This document shows positions 60,724 through 64,000 of a DNA stretch of 64,000 nucleotides, one piece after another (positions within the stretch are counted from its first letter, which is position 1; every line of letters begins with the position of its first letter). The position numbers were made by a program, and so were the translations under genes. Origin of the DNA: Pseudoips prasinana. Taxonomy: Eukaryota > Arthropoda > Insecta > Lepidoptera > Nolidae. The notes below the pieces were generated by a model. That model searched no databases. It was not told the DNA's origin and saw only the letters and a program-made list of their open reading frames with translations. The DNA lies in NCBI GenBank assembly GCA_951640165.1, contig OX621258.1, positions 5,479,501-5,543,500 of the forward strand. Reading direction: 5' to 3'.

Positions 60724-60973
60724 ATAATAATATCTAGGGACAATGTCACACAAACCATCCCAGCCCCAAACTAAGCAAAGCTTGTACTATGGGTACCAGG
60801 CGACGATATACATACTTATATAGATAGATGAATACTTATATACATAGAAAACGTCCATGACTCAGAAACAAGTATTAGTGCTTATCACACAAATATTTGC
60901 ACTTACCGGGATTCGAACCCAGGACCACCAGCTTCGTAGGCAGGAGCACTACCAACTAGGCTACGGTGACCGT
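60724..60973 (-). mobile_element. SINE-C copy, full length
   Basis: AATAATAATATCTAGGGACA tail to GGTCACCGTAGCCTAG head; intact B box. Confidence 0.86.
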
Positions 60974-60989
60974 CTATATAATAATAATG

Positions 60990-61390
60990 ATATCCTGGGA
61001 CATTATTCACAAACGGCCAGCTGATCCCAAACTAACCAGATATTCTCTCAAAAATGGGAAATAATAAATTTAATCGTCCGGCGGGTCTCGAACCTTCTAT
61101 CTCTAATTATAAATTTTCATAAAATCTATACTATATTTGATCTGCCAGCGTGTATCGTTCGTAGCTTAACGCAGAGCGCCTACTCCGGATTGGTAGATGG
61201 TGCAGGTTCGAGACCCGCCGGACGATTAAATTTATGATTTCCCATTTTTGAGATTAGATAAACGCTTTGCATTGCGAATAATGCTATAAATTTAAAATTT
61301 ATGAACCAGATCTTGTACTATGGAAACCAGATAACTGATATACTACATATACCTACTACTTTTCTTTTGTAAATACATACTTATAAAGAT
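60990..61390 (-). mobile_element. SINE-B copy split by a tRNA-like element
   Basis: TATCCTGGGACATTATTCAC to CCAAACTAACCAGA (60990-61040), then ATCTTGTACTATGGAAACC to 61390. AACCAGA is repeated at both edges of the insert, a 7-bp duplication. Confidence 0.75.
61041..61303 (+). mobile_element. SINE-E: tRNA-like core between inverted arms
   Basis: The core CGTAGCTTAACGCAGAGCGC and TGCAGGTTCGAGACCCGCC has tRNA A- and B-box spacing. Arms 61051-61094 and 61205-61248 are near-perfect reverse complements that include the B box. Only copy seen. Confidence 0.6.
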
Positions 61391-61393
61391 AAC

Positions 61394-61430
61394 TAGTTGC
61401 GCCCCGCGGGTTTATCCGCATTAAATTGAC
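61394..61430 (-). mobile_element. Helitron 3' end fragment
   Basis: GCGGATAAACCCGCGGGGC hairpin with CTAG; the element body is missing. Confidence 0.55.
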
Positions 61431-61563
61431 TGAATTATCTATCAGTGGAAACTTGCATATGGCCATCTGATTTTTATAAGATACGCTTTAAGCTTGTGCC
61501 CGCGACTTTGTCCGGGTGGTAGTAGAATAAGTTAAAACTAAAAATTAAGATCATGGTTATTAA

Positions 61564-61733
61564 ATAGCTGTGCTTCGCGGTTTTACCCGCAGTAAAAATT
61601 ATAGTCTATGTGTTTAACCAGGATGTCAGCTAACTCCATGCCAAATTTTATTAAAATCGCTTCAGCCGTTTAGACGTGAAGAAGTAACAAAAATACACAC
61701 TCACAAACTTTCGCCTTTATAATATTAGTGTGA
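61564..61733 (-). mobile_element. Helitron-like element
   Basis: TCACACTAATATTATAAAGG start, AACGGCTGAAGCGATTTTAA, GGGTAAAACCGCGAAGC; the terminal CTAG is decayed. Confidence 0.75.
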
Positions 61734-61772
61734 GACTGTCTAAAGTCTAATATTTTAATAGTTTATAATGTA

Positions 61773-61907
61773 CAGACGCCAGCACATCCAGCTACCCCAA
61801 TCTGTCAAATTTCTTTTATAGGCTTTCAACTTTATCACGAAAGCATAAGGTTCACTTTCAATTGGGGAAATTTGACAGATTGGGGTAGCTTGATATGCTG
61901 GCGTCTG
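61773..61907. mobile_element. MITE-T copy, 135 bp (best)
   Basis: CAGACGCCAGCACATCCAGC and GCTTGATATGCTGGCGTCTG; TA at 61771-61772 and 61908-61909. Arms pair over about 40 bp. Confidence 0.92.
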
Positions 61908-62084
61908 TACAACATTTTTCGTTTTTCCTTCCGGTGCAAAAATAAAAATTACTGAAGTTACAACAACTAGAAAAAACAAGGTCTCTCAGACTTCTGTCTC
62001 ATTTGCACAGTGACTTTTCAGATAGGTATTTTAAATATACAGTAGCAATTTTTTTTGTACAAACCTCCTGGCAATAACGAACAC

Positions 62085-62325
62085 ATTTTTTACACACCAT
62101 CTGATCCCAAACTAAGCAGACCTTGTACTATGGAAACCAGACTGAAATACTACATATACTACAATTTTTTTATAAATACATACTTATATAGATAAATTAC
62201 ACCCTGACTCAGGACAAACAGACATGTTCATCCACACAAATATCTATCCTGGGTGGGAATCGAACCCACGACCACCGCCGTGAAAAGCAAGCATTTGCCT
62301 ACCACGCGAACAGGCCCGCCATAAA
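62085..62325 (-). mobile_element. SINE-B copy
   Basis: GGGTTCGATTCCCACCC B box and CGCGTGGTAGGCAAATGC head; tail ACACCATCTGATCCCAAAC. Confidence 0.82.
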
Positions 62326-62499
62326 AGAAACGTTTATCAAATTTAGTGCCGTCGTTTTTATGTTAGCGCCTTAAGGAAACCACTTAATCGTCATTCAATT
62401 TAATAGGTTCTAGGTAAATTAACTGTATTGTTTAAATACGGGCGTACCAGCGGGCGGAAGCTACTGATAACTTTTATCTGTTTAATGAACTTAAATAAA

Positions 62500-62815
62500 T
62501 AATAATGTCCTCCTAGCCGAATTTCGGCTACGGCGGCCAGTCTCAATGAAGACTTATTATAGTGCACACAGGGGGACTTTCTATTCCATCACTCTCATGA
62601 ACCGAGGGGACGACTAACGACCCGACCGGAAAGAGGTCATGACCCACAGCTTTACGTGCTCTCCGAGGCACGGGGGTATAATAACGCCAACTGCCATACT
62701 TGGGGGTTGATATTGAGAAATTTTTCTTTTTACAGAAAAATTCCAAAATCCCGTTTGGTTTGACGCGAGATTTGAACCCAGTACCTCGTTCTCTGCGGTT
62801 GACCAACGAGGCAGT
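62500..62815 (-). mobile_element. SINE-D copy with internal deletions
   Basis: CCTAGCCGAATTTCGGCTAC to CTGCCTCGTTGGTCAACC; part of the A box and of the 3' body is deleted. Confidence 0.78.
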
Positions 62816-62936
62816 CAATTAATGAAATAATAATATTATAAAAGGGAATAAATAAGATTCTTTGTGGGTCTGTTTGTAATGGATAGACTCAAAAACGATT
62901 ATACTGATTTTGATAATTCTTTCCCCTAACCAAAGT

Positions 62937-63094
62937 ATAAACGTAAACGTGGCCCGAAAAATAGCGCAGCTAAAGTGCCAGTGGGCAGAAGATATTTCTC
63001 CTAGAACTGACAGCCACTTGGGTAGAAAGATTCTCGAGTGGCGATGCAGCGTGAGTAGGCCCCCAACAAGATGGACCTACCTATGGGGGTCGCT
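62937..63094 (+). mobile_element. RTE fragment without 3' end
   Basis: VARKIAQLKCQWAEDISPRT region, GRKILEWR, RPPTRWT; joined directly to SINE-A head words GACAGTCGCCTCGCCACTTC (63098-63117). Confidence 0.7.
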
Positions 63095-63141
63095 AGACAG
63101 TCGCCTCGCCACTTCGTGTCCCGGGTTCAGTTTCCGCCCAG

Positions 63142-63451
63142 CGGCTCTACCGGCTAAGTCGCCGAAGATCGATTTCTTAAATGGCGTTCAAATAAATAAA
63201 GGCTAAAAATGACTTAATCAATCGTTAAATCGGCTTTCATGAACACATGTGACGTTATAAATGTTCTGGCATCGATTGTCAACGTTGAAGCCGATTTGAC
63301 GATTGATTATTTTTTTATTACTACAAACATGTTCTGACTATTAACAAGCGCTTTTTTAAAGTCTACGTGAATAAATACCTTTTTTATTTATTTATTTTTA
63401 TTTATTATTAACATTTATTTGAACTGTTCGGCGACTTAGCCGGTAGAGGCC
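63142..63451. repeat. ~310-bp nested inverted repeat
   Basis: Outer arms GCTCTACCGGCTAAGTCGCC (63142-63165) and its complement (63427-63450); inner arms AATCAATCGTTAAATCGGC (63216-63237) and GCCGATTTGACGATTGATT (63288-63308). The right side also holds repeat Q (63315-63390). Confidence 0.75.
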
Positions 63452-63525
63452 CAAGACAACTAATTGTGTCCGTTAATTACATGTTTGTAAAGTGCCCCGC
63501 GAGATAATGCGGGCGTTGTATTAAA
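63445..63525 (+). mobile_element. SINE-A tail fragment
   Basis: GTGTCCGTTAATTACATGTT, AAAGTGCCCCGCGAG; the middle of the tail is deleted. Confidence 0.6.
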
Positions 63526-63585
63526 AAAAAACAAATATAATAATGACGGAACACAATTCCACCCATGACATATTTTTTTTCAAAA

Positions 63586-63783
63586 GACAACGCCCGCACT
63601 AAGGAACTTAATCCCTGTTTCGTGGGGTACTTTTTTTTACATATAATAGACGGATACAAATTACATCCAGACTCAGAACAACTTTGTTATGGGTCACACA
63701 AATAGTTGTCCGGCCCGGAACTCGAACCCGCGACACGAAGCGGCGAGGCGACTGTCTTAGCCGCTGAGTCATACGTGCAGTCA
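63586..63783 (-). mobile_element. SINE-A copy, full length
   Basis: Minus strand GACTGCACGTATGACTCAGC head, GTCGCGGGTTCGAGTTCCGG B box, AGACAACGCCCGC end. Confidence 0.86.
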
Positions 63784-63862
63784 AATCATGACTCTACAAT
63801 AACCAATATTATAACTGAGGACCTGTAATTGGCTTTATCTTACTTATTTTAATAGGTCTTTA

Positions 63863-64000
63863 CCTATGAAATTGCCGTTTTGTATGAAAAAATTTAAACG
63901 AATTTTTTTCATGAATTTTTTTATTTGTATTAATCGAAGTAATCACCCATGCAATCAATGCATCTTTGCCATCGCAGTGGCAGTTTATTGATGCCCTTCT
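63863..64000 (-). mobile_element. mariner element, partial at window edge
   Basis: CCTATGAAATTGCCGTTTTG after TA (63861-63862) is a mariner-type terminal repeat. The transposase C terminus is coded from 64000 down to the stop at 63930-63932. Confidence 0.8.
63930..64000 (-). CDS. mariner transposase C terminus (partial)
   Basis: Codons read ASINKLPLRWQRCIDCMGDY then F-D and stop. LP-RW-xx-CI-x-x-x-G-x-Y-F/I-D is the conserved C-terminal end of mariner (DD34D) transposases. The catalytic domain lies beyond the window. No lesion in the visible 23 codons. Confidence 0.8.
   Translation of the reverse strand, partial: KGINKLPLRWQRCIDCMGDYFD

Noticed and set aside
1..64000. Endogenous retrovirus or other viral insertion
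   Set aside because: All RT sequences are non-LTR LINE types; no LTR pair, gag, protease, integrase or envelope-like frame was seen.

Overview
This is an AT-rich eukaryotic nuclear window, almost certainly from a moth or butterfly. The evidence is repeat content: Helitron-like elements ending in CTAG after a CCGCGG hairpin, several tRNA-headed SINE families, RTE- and Jockey-type LINEs with short simple-repeat tails, an intact piggyBac, and three single-coding-exon secreted proteins resembling lepidopteran ommochrome-binding proteins. Nothing looks bacterial: there are no operons, no Shine-Dalgarno-spaced genes and no CRISPR array.

Host genes. Only three host coding regions are supported: OBP-like 1 at 16454-17287 (-), OBP-like 2 at 38601-39593 (+) and OBP-like 3 at 41370-42386 (-). 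Genes 2 and 3 are convergent close paralogs; gene 1 is a more distant relative about 21 kb away. All three start with a signal peptide and have a 3' splice-acceptor consensus 6-12 nt before the ATG. This implies a shared architecture of a non-coding first exon followed by one main coding exon. Gene 2 probably splices again near its C terminus.

Mobile DNA. Most of the rest is transposons, often nested. 1-7000: Helitron, SINE, LINE-end and 5S-like SINE copies. 7001-9660: a complete piggyBac with an open transposase frame, TIRs and TTAA. 10379-13549: a near-full-length RTE-type LINE with two frameshifts, followed by other LINE 3' ends. 14394-15350: a 194-bp tandem repeat split by a Harbinger-like MITE. 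17809-18926: a degenerate hAT. 19-32 kb: Helitrons, SINEs, MITEs, two copies of a short RTE 5'+3' chimera and a MITE-derived tandem array. 32270-37016: a Jockey-type LINE inserted in a MITE, then a second LINE broken by two MITEs. 43-64 kb: SINEs, two more hAT elements, Helitron-in-Helitron, LINE ends, and a mariner end running off the right edge.

Small-scale structure. The most unusual signal is the density of perfect, short-loop inverted repeats (arms 13-45 bp, loops 0-18 nt), several lying inside recognisable SINE or LINE copies. They look like inverted micro-duplications made by replication template switching, or possibly an assembly artefact. The nesting gives a relative insertion order for many elements.

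Limits: family names come from motif recognition without database search. Repeat boundaries are good to a few bases where target-site duplications are visible, and to about 10-30 bases elsewhere.
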